Assembly (NCBI GenBank): GCA_930633525.1
Contig: CAKNFP010000001.1
Coordinates: 4,401,501-4,465,500, forward strand
Direction of reading: 5' to 3'
DNA from: Hyphomicrobiales bacterium
GTDB taxonomy: Bacteria; Pseudomonadota; Alphaproteobacteria; Rhizobiales; Beijerinckiaceae
DNA: 64,000 nucleotides
Every line of letters starts with the position of its first letter. Position 1 is the stretch's first letter. Shown here piece after piece: positions 54,004 through 63,930 of this stretch. The notes beneath the pieces are model-generated. The model was not told where the DNA came from. It saw only the letters and a list, made by a program, of their open reading frames with translations, and did not search any database. The translations under genes were made by a program, and so were the position numbers.

Positions 54004-54534
54004 TCAGTGGATGGCGAGGATGGTATGGGGGCCGATCACGGCCAAAAGTCGGCGGATGGCCTTGGCATCCACGGCAACGCAGCCTTCTGTCGGCTTGAAG
54101 CCGGATCGCGCGACGTGCAGGAAGATGGCGCTGCCGCGGCCTGCGATCCGCGGCCCACGATTCCAGGCGATGTCCACGACGGCATCATAGAGATGATCGT
54201 CGCGCCACATCGTCTCGGCGCTCGCGGGATAGGGAAGGACAACCGGACAATTGTACCGGCGGTCCCCCGGCGCATCGCACCAACCGTCGTTCCGGCGCGT
54301 CACGCGAGCGGGAAGGCTTGAGCGGGGCCTCGGACCGTGATCGGCACGGTAAGTGAGGCTGAGAAGCCGGAAGCGCCCGCGCGGCGTGCGGCCATCGCCT
54401 TCGCGCTTGACGATCGCGATACCCGAGCGCCCCAGCGCACAGGGCAGACGCAGCGCGCCCGCGACGACGACCCCGCGGGCGCGATCGAGAGGAGAGGCGT
54501 AGACGTGGATAATAGGAATTGTTGTGCGCTTCAT
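54004..54534 (-). CDS. YkuD-fold L,D-transpeptidase-like protein
   Basis: About 176 residues of a YkuD branch without signal peptide. ALRLPCALGRSGI and KREGDGRTPRGRFRL at the N-terminal half are typical of this group, and the active-site region is IFLHVARSGFKPTEGCVAV, with His (about 140) and Cys (about 152). Start is uncertain: ATG 54534 has GGAGG too close but AAAGGG at good spacing; ATG 54558 has AGAGG at seven bases. Sits 12 bases after the HAD gene region on the same strand. A second YkuD gene is at 26886. Confidence 0.82.
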   Translation of the reverse strand: MKRTTIPIIHVYASPLDRARGVVVAGALRLPCALGRSGIAIVKREGDGRTPRGRFRLLSLTYRADHGPRPRSSLPARVTRRNDGWCDAPGDRRYNCPVVLPYPASAETMWRDDHLYDAVVDIAWNRGPRIAGRGSAIFLHVARSGFKPTEGCVAVDAKAIRRLLAVIGPHTILAIH

Positions 54535-54729
54535 GCCTCCAGGACCCTTTGCGAGCATCCCAAGGCCTCTTCGGGCCTTGTTTGGCGCCTGGCGCATACA
54601 TAGTCTAGGAATTCCACGGTGCTGCCTGTGTTAAGGAGCCTTTTCACTGTCTATCGCGATTGCTCCCAAATCCAAGAAAAATTCCCGCCTCGATCCTTCC
54701 GTCGCTCCATTCTAAGGAATCCCCCCCAC

Positions 54730-55416
54730 ATGCCCAGTGCTCGCCACCTCCTCATTGTGGACGACGAGCAGGACCTTCGCGAAACCCTCGCGGAGCAGCT
54801 CGCGCTTGTTGAGGAATTCACCGTCACAACTGCGGCGAACGCCACGGAAGCCATCGCGTCCGTTGCCGCCGGCCGGACCGATCTGGTGATCATGGATGTC
54901 GGCCTGCCTGACAAGGACGGGCGGGATGCCGTCAAGATCATGCGGGAAGGCGGCTTCCGCGCACCCATCATCATGCTCACCGCGCTTGGCGGCGATTCGG
55001 ATACTGTCCAGGGACTGGAAGCCGGCGCCAACGACTATGTGGTGAAGCCCTTCAAATTCGCGGTGCTGCTCGCACGCATTCGCGCCCAGCTGCGCCAGCA
55101 TGAGGCCAGCGAGGACGCCGTTTTCTCCATCGGCCCCTACACCTTCCGGCCCAGCGCCAAACTTCTGGTCAATGCCCGCGGCTCGAAACTGAAGCTGACC
55201 GAGAAGGAAACCGCCATTCTGCGCTTTCTCTACCGGGCTGATCAGAAGGTTGTCGGCCGCGATACCCTCCTCGCGGAAGTCTGGGGCTATAACGCCGGCG
55301 TGACGACCCACACGCTGGAAACACATATTTATCGGTTGCGGCAGAAGATTGAGGAGGATCCTTCCGAAGCCCGGATCCTCGTTACCGAAGCTGGCGGGTA
55401 CAAGCTGATCCCGTAG
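54730..55416 (+). CDS. OmpR/PhoB-family response regulator, orphan
   Basis: 228 residues: receiver domain (1-120) with acidic pocket VDDEQD, phospho-acceptor Asp in IMDVGLPDKDG (about 55), Thr in MLTAL and Lys in VVKPF (about 104); then a winged-helix domain with LTEKETAILRFLYRA and THTLETHIYRLRQKI. No histidine kinase is adjacent. The start at 54730 gives a clean N-terminus but the upstream run of C leaves no ribosome-binding site; transcripts may be leaderless or the site atypical. The conserved order with the cyclic-nucleotide-binding gene and xth suggests a core regulator. Confidence 0.9.
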   Translation: MPSARHLLIVDDEQDLRETLAEQLALVEEFTVTTAANATEAIASVAAGRTDLVIMDVGLPDKDGRDAVKIMREGGFRAPIIMLTALGGDSDTVQGLEAGANDYVVKPFKFAVLLARIRAQLRQHEASEDAVFSIGPYTFRPSAKLLVNARGSKLKLTEKETAILRFLYRADQKVVGRDTLLAEVWGYNAGVTTHTLETHIYRLRQKIEEDPSEARILVTEAGGYKLIP

Positions 55417-55529
55417 CCTGTCCGCCGGGACGAGGCCATAGCAGCGCGGCAAGGCGTTGTACGTTTTGGTATGGCGCGGTATGGCCGCGTCATTACAGGA
55501 TTGGGAACAGCTTTGCAGGCGGCGCGGGC

Positions 55530-56024
55530 ATGGGACTGAACGACGACCTCGAAACCTTGAGCCGGGTGCCGCTCCTCTCGTTGATCGAACCCGAGGCCCT
55601 GCGCCTTCTCGCCTTTGCCGCGGAAACGCGTATCCTGCGAGCGGGAGACATACTGTTCCGACGGGGCGAGAGCGCGGACGGAGGATATATCGTTGTATCG
55701 GGCGCGATAGCGCTCGACGCAAGGGACGACGGCTCTCCCGCAAACTATATCGCGAGGCCCGGCACACTGCTCGGTGAATCCGCGCTCTTCGCGGAATGCA
55801 GCCGGCCGGCCACGGCCATTGCGCGGGAGCCGTCCAGCGTCATGAAAATGCAGCGCGGTCTCGTGCATCGTGTATTGGGCGAATTTCCCTTTTCCGCCCG
55901 CGCTCTACATGACGCCATTGCGGCACGGCTGATAGCCTTCTCCCAAGAGCTCGGGGAAATACGCGCCACAATCGATGCCGACAATGCCGAGCCGGTCGGC
56001 CAAGCCCCTACAGATCAAGCGTAA
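55530..56024 (+). CDS. cyclic-nucleotide-binding domain protein without DNA-binding domain
   Basis: 164 residues, a single CRP-type cNMP-binding domain: LLSLIEPEALRLLAFAAETR, then GDILFRRGESADGGYIVVSG, and LGESALFAE (about 91-99) in the phosphate-binding cassette. The helix-turn-helix of CRP/FNR is absent; the protein ends soon after the long helix. It may sense cAMP or act as a partner of the upstream regulator. Its 3' end overlaps that of xth by 17 bases. Confidence 0.85.
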   Translation: MGLNDDLETLSRVPLLSLIEPEALRLLAFAAETRILRAGDILFRRGESADGGYIVVSGAIALDARDDGSPANYIARPGTLLGESALFAECSRPATAIAREPSSVMKMQRGLVHRVLGEFPFSARALHDAIAARLIAFSQELGEIRATIDADNAEPVGQAPTDQA

Positions 56025-56823
56025 TCGACACCGGTACGTGATCTGACGGCCGCTCCCAGCCGCGCGTTTCTCGCGCAATGTCGCTTCCTGTCACGCTTGA
56101 GGCCAGTTCCGGCGCCACCCAGACGTGATCGAGACGACGGCCCTTGTTGGCGGCCGCCCAATCCGGCGAGCGGTAGCTCCACCACGTGAACACCTTCTCC
56201 GGCACAGGTTGCAGCCGGCGAATGGCATCAACGAAGCCCGACGTCTGGCGAAACTCCTCCAGCCGCGCCGTCTCGATCGGCGTGTGGCTGACGACGTTGA
56301 GCAGCGCCTTGTGGTTCCAGACATCGGCCTCATAAGGTGCGATGTTGAGATCGCCGAGCAGAATGCTGGGCGCGGCGGTCGGCCGGGCGCGGTCCTGCCA
56401 CTGCATGAGCTCGTCGAGGAAGGCGAGCTTGTGGGCAAAACGCGGGTTGACCTCTGGATCCGGGATATCCCCGCCGGCAGGCACGTAGAAATTATGGATG
56501 GTTACGCCGGAAGCGGCCTTGGCGCCCGTGCCCAGGGTAACCGCGATATGGCGCGAATCGTTCTTGTCGCAGAAGCCCATGATGTTGGTCGACGCGAAGG
56601 GTAGCCGGGACAGCACCGCGACCCCGTGGTAGCCCTTCTGACCGTTGAGCGCCATATGATGATAGCCGAGCGCTTTGAAGGTTGCCGACGGGAAACGGTC
56701 GTCCGGGCATTTCGTCTCCTGCAGGCACAGCACATCCGGGCGCGTTTCCGTCAGGAAGCGGGCGACATGGTCCAACCGCATGCGGACGGAATTGACGTTC
56801 CAGGAGGTGACGACGAGTTTCAT
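56008..56823 (-). CDS. xth: exodeoxyribonuclease III (AP endonuclease family)
   Basis: 271-residue DNA-repair enzyme cleaving at abasic sites. Blocks in order: TSWNVNSVRMR (about 6-16), LQETKCPDD (metal-binding Glu, about 36), LLGDLNIAPYEADVW, TWWSYR, LDHVWV and the C-terminal SDHVPV with catalytic Asp-His. Convergent with the cyclic-nucleotide-binding gene. Confidence 0.95.
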   Translation of the reverse strand: MKLVVTSWNVNSVRMRLDHVARFLTETRPDVLCLQETKCPDDRFPSATFKALGYHHMALNGQKGYHGVAVLSRLPFASTNIMGFCDKNDSRHIAVTLGTGAKAASGVTIHNFYVPAGGDIPDPEVNPRFAHKLAFLDELMQWQDRARPTAAPSILLGDLNIAPYEADVWNHKALLNVVSHTPIETARLEEFRQTSGFVDAIRRLQPVPEKVFTWWSYRSPDWAAANKGRRLDHVWVAPELASSVTGSDIARETRGWERPSDHVPVSITLDL

Positions 56824-57051
56824 GCCTTGGCTTTCGACGTGCTGGCAGAGGGAAGAGCCATGAGCCCGTGGGAACGGGCGACCGCAACCGTTGCTTTCGC
56901 AGAAAATGATGCGTCCCGCAAACGGACGAGCCGACGCAGCCGGTCCACGGCCCGACCGATGACGGACCTCGGGCCTTATTGAACCCGTCTGCCTTTTTGC
57001 CTATTGCAAAAGGCGAACAGCGGCTGAGCTTAAGGCATATGCGGAGAAACC

Positions 57052-57930
57052 ATGATCGACCATCGCTGGCTCGCCACGTTCAGGACATCCACGAGTAAGG
57101 GCCTGCGCGGGTGCGCCATCGCGGCGGCTTTTCTCATCTCAACGCCATCAGCGCATGCCGCAGACCCCGCCCCCATCTCGGAGAGCGGCACGGTCCCCGG
57201 TGCAATCCCGCAGGACCGCTCCCTGGACCGCTCCTGGCGCGTCATCGTCAGCCCCTATGTCTGGGGCGCCTCGCTCACAGGCAAATCCTATATCTACGGG
57301 CGCGATGCGCACGTCGATATTCCGTTCTCCGAAACCTTGAAGAACCTCGATTTCAGCTTCATGGGCAATGTCGAGGTCACGAACGGGACCTTTGGCGTCT
57401 ATGTGGACGGCCAGTATACGAAAACCAGCCAGCACGAGAATGTCTACAACAACCGGCTTGGATTGAGCGTCACATCAAGCCTCATCGCCGCCGGGGTTTA
57501 CTATCGGGTTTACGAGCAGCAGCTCGGTGGGACCACCCGTGCCGGCCGCCCTCGGCTGTTCGCGATAGAACCCACGGCCGGCCTGCGCTGGACCCGGCTC
57601 AAGGCGGGCTTGAACCTGGGACCATTCGAGGCCTCGCGCAAAGTGGAATGGGTGGACCCGTTCGTTGGCTTGCGTCTGTTCGTGGATCTCGATGAGCGAT
57701 GGAACATCGGCGCCGAGGGCGATGTCGGGGGGTTCAGCGTCGGATCCGACCTGAGCCTCAATGGCCAGATCTATCTGGGATATCGGACGGAGCTGTTCGG
57801 CATTCCGGCGAACCTCCGGGTCGGCTACCGCGCCCTCTATCAGGACTATAAGACAAACAGCTCGCCGGAGCGTTTCGAATGGGACGTGACTCAGCACGGC
57901 CCGGTGGTCGGCGTTTCGCTGCGATTCTAG
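57052..57930 (+). CDS. predicted outer-membrane beta-barrel protein
   Basis: 292 residues with a signal peptide (cleavage near AHAADP). The mature part alternates hydrophobic and polar residues in short strands (WRVIVSPYVWGASLTG, FMGNVEVTNGTFGVYVDG, NGQIYLGYRTELFG) and ends in Phe (SLRF), as many barrels do. No family is recognised; alphaproteobacterial relatives are annotated only as hypothetical or porin-like. Single-gene unit. Confidence 0.75.
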   Translation: MIDHRWLATFRTSTSKGLRGCAIAAAFLISTPSAHAADPAPISESGTVPGAIPQDRSLDRSWRVIVSPYVWGASLTGKSYIYGRDAHVDIPFSETLKNLDFSFMGNVEVTNGTFGVYVDGQYTKTSQHENVYNNRLGLSVTSSLIAAGVYYRVYEQQLGGTTRAGRPRLFAIEPTAGLRWTRLKAGLNLGPFEASRKVEWVDPFVGLRLFVDLDERWNIGAEGDVGGFSVGSDLSLNGQIYLGYRTELFGIPANLRVGYRALYQDYKTNSSPERFEWDVTQHGPVVGVSLRF

Positions 57931-57984
57931 AGCAAGTTCATTCAGGAGGAAGAGACGACTGCAAGCGCGGTCAACGCCCTGCTC

Positions 57985-58938
57985 CTACTCCGTCTGCGCG
58001 CGGCTGGCCAGGCGCAGATCGGACAGCGCGATTGAGGTCTCGTAGCCCTGCGGGTCGACCACGGTCCACTGCCGTAAGGCATTGTTGCGGGCATCGAAGC
58101 GCAAGGTGATACGCGACGTGCCGCCGATGGTGGCGCTATCCTCGAAGCTGACAGTCACGACGCCGTCATTGCCGATGTCAACTGCGCGGACCTTCGTATC
58201 CCGCGTCAGATCAAAACGGTCCTTCAGGAGAAATTTCAGCGGCGTCTGTCCAATGGGATAGACGTCGTTGGTCTTGAGCTTGGAATCGCGGATCGCGACA
58301 GACCGCCCATCCGCAACGATTTCGAGCGTCGACGGCGGGTTGTAGGCAAAACGCAGACGCCCCGGCCGCTGGATATAGAGCGTGCCTTCAGCGCGGCGAC
58401 CGTCGCCGCCGTACTGGACGAACCGCCCCGTCAGCGTGTCGATGCTGTTCACATAAGAATTCACGCGTTCTATGGCGGCCGCCTGACTCGTCGGCACCAC
58501 GTTGGTCGCGGCACGCGGCGCGGGCGCCGCCGGAGCGATGGATGCCACGGGCGCGGCAGCGGGCGCTGCGGGAGCCGCCGGGGCGGCTGTGGTGACAGGC
58601 TGAACGGATCCACCCTCACCACCGCCCAGCGCCGCCGGACGGCGGGGGGGCAACGGCGGCCCGCCCGCGGCGGACTGGGTAGGGGCCGCAGGGGCCGTGG
58701 CTTGAGGGGGCGTTGCTTGCGGCAAGTCAGCATTGCCACCACCCGGAGCTGCAGGCGCCGGTACCGGCACCGCCCGTGCCGGAGCGGGAGCCTGCGCGGG
58801 CTCTTCCGCCGGCGTCTTCCTGAACATGCCGTCGAGAAAGCGCGTGAGGGGGTCGTTTTGGGCTTGCGCAACGGGCACGCCACCGCTGGCCGCGAAAGCG
58901 GCCACAAGCGCCAATGTTGCACAACCAAAACGCTTCAT
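57985..58938 (-). CDS. LolA-type outer-membrane lipoprotein carrier protein with long Pro/Ala linker
   Basis: 317 residues. Signal peptide cleaved near AQAQ, then a low-complexity Ala/Pro/Gly region of about 110 residues, then a LolA-like domain from about 155: RVNSYVNSIDTLTGRFVQYGG, EGTLYIQRPGRLRFAYNPP, IVADGRSVAIRD. LolA carries lipoproteins across the periplasm. The linker is not part of classical LolA (about 200 residues). It follows ftsK on the same strand after 309 bases. Confidence 0.87.
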   Translation of the reverse strand: MKRFGCATLALVAAFAASGGVPVAQAQNDPLTRFLDGMFRKTPAEEPAQAPAPARAVPVPAPAAPGGGNADLPQATPPQATAPAAPTQSAAGGPPLPPRRPAALGGGEGGSVQPVTTAAPAAPAAPAAAPVASIAPAAPAPRAATNVVPTSQAAAIERVNSYVNSIDTLTGRFVQYGGDGRRAEGTLYIQRPGRLRFAYNPPSTLEIVADGRSVAIRDSKLKTNDVYPIGQTPLKFLLKDRFDLTRDTKVRAVDIGNDGVVTVSFEDSATIGGTSRITLRFDARNNALRQWTVVDPQGYETSIALSDLRLASRAQTE

Positions 58939-59247
58939 CTCACCATCCGCGCTACAGGTGGAGCATCACATGCCCCAACCATCACTCCGACCTGCCAATG
59001 GAGGCCTCAACGAGGCAACCTTCCCTTGTAGATCGTGAACCATACGCCAAATTCCAACATTCTTCACATAAAGCTGAGGAGTCTCACATAAACTCGCGTT
59101 ATGGCGAAAGCGGGACCGTTAAGTTTCTCTGAGTCAGGTCATCCATGAAATCATTGGCTTGATCTTTGGATCCCCTTCCCGGGCTGCGCAGTCCGCCGGG
59201 GATGACACGAGCCGGGAACGGACCTCTTAGCTGAATGCCGGTTGAAC
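58939..59247. other. intergenic region between ftsK and lolA-type gene
   Basis: 309 bases without a gene. It may contain the promoter of the lolA-type gene near its right or middle part; no terminator-quality hairpin was found. CCGGGCTGCGCAGTCCGCCGG around 59177 could form a small stem. Confidence 0.4.
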
Positions 59248-61761
59248 CTAGTCCTCGTCGTCGTCGCGGCCACCGCCTTCCATCAGGATTTCACGTTTGC
59301 CGGCATGATTTGCCGCACCGACGATGCCCTCCTTCTCCATGCGCTCCATCAGCGAGGCAGCGCGGTTGTAGCCGATCTGCAGGCGGCGCTGGATGTAGGA
59401 GGTCGAGGCCTTCTGGTCCTGCAGCACGATGGCGACGGCCTGGTCGTAGAGATCGCCGCCCGGCGCGCCAAAGGACGAACTGTCGAACACGGCGCCATCG
59501 CCACCGGCGTCGCCACCCTCATCGTCGCTGGCCGTGACCGCATCGAGATATTGCGGGCGGCCCTGGCGCTTGAGATGGGCAACGATCTTCTCGACCTCGT
59601 TGTCGGCCACGAAGGGACCGTGGACGCGCATGATGCGGCCGCCGCCCGCCATGTAGAGCATGTCGCCCTGCCCCAGGAGCTGCTCGGCGCCCTGCTCGCC
59701 CAGGATGGTGCGGCTGTCGATCTTCGACGTCACCTGGAAGGAGATGCGCGTCGGGAAATTCGCCTTGATGGTGCCGGTGATGACGTCGACGGACGGGCGC
59801 TGGGTGGCGAGGATGACATGGATGCCGGCGGCGCGCGCCATCTGGGCGAGGCGCTGGATCGTGCCCTCGATCTCCTTGCCGGCGACCATCATCAGGTCGG
59901 CCATCTCATCGACGATGACGACGATATAGGGCAGCGTCTCGAGGTCCATGAGCTCTTCCTCATAGACCGCCTGACCCGTCTCCTTGTCGAAGCCCGTCTG
60001 CACCGTGCGGGTGATGACGTCACCCTTGGCCTTGGCCTCGGCGACGCGGGCATTGAACCCGTCGATGTTGCGCACACCGACCTTCGACATCTTCTTGTAG
60101 CGTTCCTCCATCTCCCGGACCGCCCACTTCAGGGCGACGACCGCCTTCTTCGGGTCGGTGACGACAGGAGTGAGGAGATGCGGGATGCCCTCATAGACCG
60201 AGAGCTCGAGCATCTTGGGGTCCACCATGATCAGTCGGCATTCCTCCGGCTTCAGCCGGTAGAGCAGCGAGAGAATCATGGTGTTGATGGCGACCGACTT
60301 GCCCGAGCCGGTGGTGCCGGCGACGAGCAGATGCGGCATGCGCGCCAGTTCCGCGATGACGGGCTCGCCGCCGATGGTCTTGCCGAGGCAAAGCGCAAGC
60401 TTCAGCTTGGTCTTCTCGAAATCCTCCGAGGCCAGCAGCTCGCGCAGGAAAACCGTCTCGCGCTTCGCATTGGGCAGCTCGATGCCGATGGCGTTGCGCC
60501 CCGGTATGACGGCCACGCGTGCGGAGACGGCACTCATCGAGCGCGCGATATCGTCCGCGAGGCTGATGACGCGGGATGACTTCGTGCCCGGCGCCGGCTC
60601 AAGCTCGTAAAGCGTGACGACCGGGCCAGGGCGTACATTGACGATGTCGCCGCGCACGCCAAAATCCGTGAGAACACCTTCCAGAAGCGCCGCATTCTGG
60701 TCGAGCGCCTCCGGGGAGGCTGGCATCAGCGTCTTCTTCGGCTCTGCCAACAGGCCGAGCGGTGGCAACTGGTAGTGCTCCGCGTCGAGAAAGGAGGGCT
60801 GCGCCTCCCGCGCCAGACGCCGGCCCTGCTTGGGCGCCGGAGCGCGCGGTGCGACGCGGCTCGGCATTTCTGCTGCCAAGCTGTCTTCAGACGCATAGGG
60901 AGAGTCGGCGAAATCGTCGTCGTCGTCATCATACTGCGGATAGGGAGACGACGCGGCACGCCGGGGCACACCCGCCCCCGCCCCTTCCAGCATGGGTTCG
61001 CCACGCTGTCTTGGGGCGGCTTTTGTCGCTGCGAATCGGCGGGCGAGAGCTGCCTTCGTCGCCATCACGCCATGGGCAATGGCACCGAGCGAAATGATTC
61101 CCCAGCCTGGCTCACTGCTGCCGTCGGCATCGTCGTCGCTGTCAGCCGCCCCCTCGTGATTGTCGTCATCGGCGTTCTCGAGGCGGTCATCGACGAGGCC
61201 GATGCCACAGGCGGCCGTCAGCGCAAGAATGGCGACACCCGCATAGATCAGGGCAACAAGCGCCCGCTCCGGGCCACCGCCGAACGGTATGATGCCCCGC
61301 GCCGCGAAGACGAGCGCATCGCCGACCACGCCGCCGAGACCAGTCGGCAAAGGCCAGCGCGCAGTTGACGGCAGGGCGCTGGCAACTGCAGCCGCGGCCG
61401 CTCCGCCGAGGAGCCACAGGCCGATCTTCAAGGGCAGACGCGGTAGCGCCCTGCGGGTCATCAGCCCGAGCCCCCAGGCTGCAACCGGCAGCAGGAAGGC
61501 GATGGCACCCAACCCGAAGACCTGCATAGCGAGATCGGCGGTGATCGCGCCAGGCAGCTTGAGCAGATTGACAGCGGGCTGGCTTGTGGCGTGCGTCAAG
61601 CTCGGGTCGTCGACCGACCAGGTGGCAAGCGCGAGTGCGGTTGCGCCCGCAACGCCCAGCAAGGCAAGACCGACCATCTCCACGGCGCGGCGCGCGAAGA
61701 AGCGGCGCAGAGCCTCGGAGAGACCGTCGGTAGGAGACGAAGGCCGGCGTAATGTTCGCAT
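59248..61761 (-). CDS. ftsK: DNA translocase FtsK
   Basis: Septal DNA pump of 837 residues that clears chromosome ends at division. About four N-terminal membrane helices (1-200), a charged linker with an acidic run (about 195-215 and 270-300), then the motor: Walker A GTTGSGKS (about 484), Walker B in [13 protein letters not shown], and [12 protein letters not shown]. The C-terminal gamma domain (from about 770) includes [25 protein letters not shown]7-TTAAC box lies 57 bases upstream of the start. Confidence 0.96.
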   Translation of the reverse strand: MRTLRRPSSPTDGLSEALRRFFARRAVEMVGLALLGVAGATALALATWSVDDPSLTHATSQPAVNLLKLPGAITADLAMQVFGLGAIAFLLPVAAWGLGLMTRRALPRLPLKIGLWLLGGAAAAAVASALPSTARWPLPTGLGGVVGDALVFAARGIIPFGGGPERALVALIYAGVAILALTAACGIGLVDDRLENADDDNHEGAADSDDDADGSSEPGWGIISLGAIAHGVMATKAALARRFAATKAAPRQRGEPMLEGAGAGVPRRAASSPYPQYDDDDDDFADSPYASEDSLAAEMPSRVAPRAPAPKQGRRLAREAQPSFLDAEHYQLPPLGLLAEPKKTLMPASPEALDQNAALLEGVLTDFGVRGDIVNVRPGPVVTLYELEPAPGTKSSRVISLADDIARSMSAVSARVAVIPGRNAIGIELPNAKRETVFLRELLASEDFEKTKLKLALCLGKTIGGEPVIAELARMPHLLVAGTTGSGKSVAINTMILSLLYRLKPEECRLIMVDPKMLELSVYEGIPHLLTPVVTDPKKAVVALKWAVREMEERYKKMSKVGVRNIDGFNARVAEAKAKGDVITRTVQTGFDKETGQAVYEEELMDLETLPYIVVIVDEMADLMMVAGKEIEGTIQRLAQMARAAGIHVILATQRPSVDVITGTIKANFPTRISFQVTSKIDSRTILGEQGAEQLLGQGDMLYMAGGGRIMRVHGPFVADNEVEKIVAHLKRQGRPQYLDAVTASDDEGGDAGGDGAVFDSSSFGAPGGDLYDQAVAIVLQDQKASTSYIQRRLQIGYNRAASLMERMEKEGIVGAANHAGKREILMEGGGRDDDED

Positions 61762-61817
61762 ATCGCAGTGGGACCCGGAAAAGCCACGCTAACAGCCTTC
61801 AGCGTAAGACCCGGCGG

Positions 61818-61833
61818 TTAAGGCGCGATTAAC
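61818..61833. promoter_or_regulatory. CtrA-type box upstream of ftsK
   Basis: TTAA (61818-61821), seven bases, TTAAC (61829-61833): the full CtrA consensus in GC-rich DNA, 57 bases upstream of the ftsK start codon. Chance occurrence in DNA of this composition is low. Confidence 0.6.
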
Positions 61834-61923
61834 CTTCCCAGCAAAGTCGCATCGCGTCGCTTATTGGTATGGCCCTGTGCCGCGGATCGCTGATGGCCCG
61901 CTCCAAAAGCCATCGCCGAAAAC

Positions 61924-61952
61924 AAAAAAACCCCGGCCTCGCGGCCGGGGTT
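61924..61952 (-). terminator. intrinsic terminator of the glnK-amtB operon
   Basis: AACCCCGGCC (61929-61938) pairs with GGCCGGGGTT (61943-61952) across TCGC. On the minus strand it runs into seven U (61924-61930). It ends amtB. Confidence 0.9.
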
Positions 61953-61983
61953 GAAGTCTCAGGAGAAGATGAAAGAGGCAAAC

Positions 61984-63342
61984 TCAGTAGTTGTAGGCAC
62001 GCTCGCCGTGGTCCGCGAGATCGAGCCCTTCGCGCTCGCCCTCGACGGAAATCCGCAAGCCGACGATCAGATCGACCACCTTGTAGAGAATGGCTGAGCC
62101 GATTCCGCTCCAGACCAGGGCAACGACGACCGCCACAAACTGCGTCCAGAGCTGACCGCCCATGGAGTAATCCGCAACGCCGACACCGCCGAGGGCCGGC
62201 GCCACCAGGATGCCGGTGAGCAAGGAGCCGACGATGCCGCCAATGCAGTGGATGCCGAAGACATCGAGCGAGTCGTCATAGCCGAGCGCGTTCTTCACCG
62301 TTGTCGAGGCGTAGAAGCAGACGACGCCGGCGATGATGCCCAGGATGATCGAGCCCATCGGGCCGATAAGGCCGGCTGCGGGCGTGACCGCGACGAGGCC
62401 TGCGACTGCGCCGGAAACCGTGCCGAGCAGCGAGGGATGGCCCTTCGTGCCCCACTCCGTGAACTGCCAGGCCATACCGGCTGCCGCCGTCGCGACGAAG
62501 GTGTTGAGCATGGCAAGTGCCGCGCCGCCGTTCGCCTCGAGATTCGAGCCGGCGTTGAAGCCGAACCAGCCCACCCACAGAAGCGAGGCGCCGATCATCG
62601 TCATGGTCATGGAGTGCGGGGGCATCGGCTCCTTGCCGTAGCCCGTGCGCTTGCCGATCATCAAGGCGCCGACAAGGCCAGCCATGCCGGCGTTGATGTG
62701 GACGACCGTGCCGCCGGCGAAATCGAGCGCGCCCATCTTGAAGAGGAAGCCTTCGCTGAACCACACCATATGCGCCATGGGGAAATAGACGAAGGTGACC
62801 CAGAGCACAGTGAACAGCAGAAGCGCGGAAAACTTGATGCGCTCGGCAAAGGATCCGACGATCAGCGCCGGCGTGATGCAGGCGAAGGTCATCTGGAAAC
62901 AGATGAACACGAACTCGGGGATGACGACACCCTTGGTGAAGGTATCCGTCGTCGAATCACCCGTAATGCCGGCAAGAAAGGCCTTGGAGAAACCACCGAT
63001 GAAGGCGCCAGTGCCCGTGAAGGCGAGGCTGTAGCCGTAGATGACCCATACAAGGACGACCACGCAGACGATGGAAAACACCTGCGTCAGGACCGACAGC
63101 ATGTTCTTGGTGCGCACGAGGCCACCGTAGAACAGGGCAAGTCCCGGGATGGTCATGGCGAGCACGAGGATCGCGGAAACCAGCATCCAGGCCGTATCGC
63201 CTTTATTGGGAACCGGTGCGGCGGCTGGAGCCGCTTCTGCGGCGGCCTGGGCAAATGCCGGTCCGACACCCGCGATGGTGCCGGCGGCAAGTGCAAGGGC
63301 GAGTGCCGCAAGACCCGCCTTATGCTCGCGCTTGAACGTCAT
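61984..63342 (-). CDS. amtB: ammonium transporter
   Basis: Inner-membrane channel of 452 residues. A cleavable leader (ending near AFAQ) and an Ala/Pro segment precede about 11 helices. The twin-His pore is in FPMAHMVWFSEG and in VFGIHCIGGIVG. LSV...IVCVVVLVWVIYGYSL and FNAGSNLEANGGAALAMLNTFV are family blocks. Follows glnK after 36 bases on the same strand, forming the glnK-amtB operon; GlnK gates AmtB. Confidence 0.96.
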   Translation of the reverse strand: MTFKREHKAGLAALALALAAGTIAGVGPAFAQAAAEAAPAAAPVPNKGDTAWMLVSAILVLAMTIPGLALFYGGLVRTKNMLSVLTQVFSIVCVVVLVWVIYGYSLAFTGTGAFIGGFSKAFLAGITGDSTTDTFTKGVVIPEFVFICFQMTFACITPALIVGSFAERIKFSALLLFTVLWVTFVYFPMAHMVWFSEGFLFKMGALDFAGGTVVHINAGMAGLVGALMIGKRTGYGKEPMPPHSMTMTMIGASLLWVGWFGFNAGSNLEANGGAALAMLNTFVATAAAGMAWQFTEWGTKGHPSLLGTVSGAVAGLVAVTPAAGLIGPMGSIILGIIAGVVCFYASTTVKNALGYDDSLDVFGIHCIGGIVGSLLTGILVAPALGGVGVADYSMGGQLWTQFVAVVVALVWSGIGSAILYKVVDLIVGLRISVEGEREGLDLADHGERAYNY

Positions 63343-63378
63343 GAAACAAACTCCTCGAAGGTGGCAGACAGGCGGGGG

Positions 63379-63771
<393 letters not shown>

Positions 63772-63790
63772 CTAATCCGTGCAAAGGGAA

Positions 63791-63806
63791 ATCAAGCTTC
63801 GTGCCA
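63791..63806 (-). promoter_or_regulatory. sigma-54 (RpoN) type promoter of glnK-amtB
   Basis: On the minus strand TGGCAC (63806-63801), five bases, TTGAT. This matches the -24/-12 consensus TGGCAC-N5-TTGCW except for A in place of C in the -12 element. It is 74 bases before the glnK start, fitting NtrC/RpoN control, which is usual for glnK-amtB. No clear pair of NtrC half-sites was found upstream. Confidence 0.6.
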
Positions 63807-63930
63807 GATAGGCCGAAGTCGGCGCAAAGCGCACTTTTTCAGGGCAAACACCGGCCAGCGCCCGCGGTTTCCCCGCGAACGCAGCCCGATGCTGCGCGTT
63901 CGATGATCATTTCGATTAAAAAATGGGCAA

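Noticed and set aside
59242..60579. Long plus-strand open frame antisense to ftsK
   Set aside because: It mirrors the codon structure of ftsK in GC-rich DNA and has no ribosome-binding site or protein motif.
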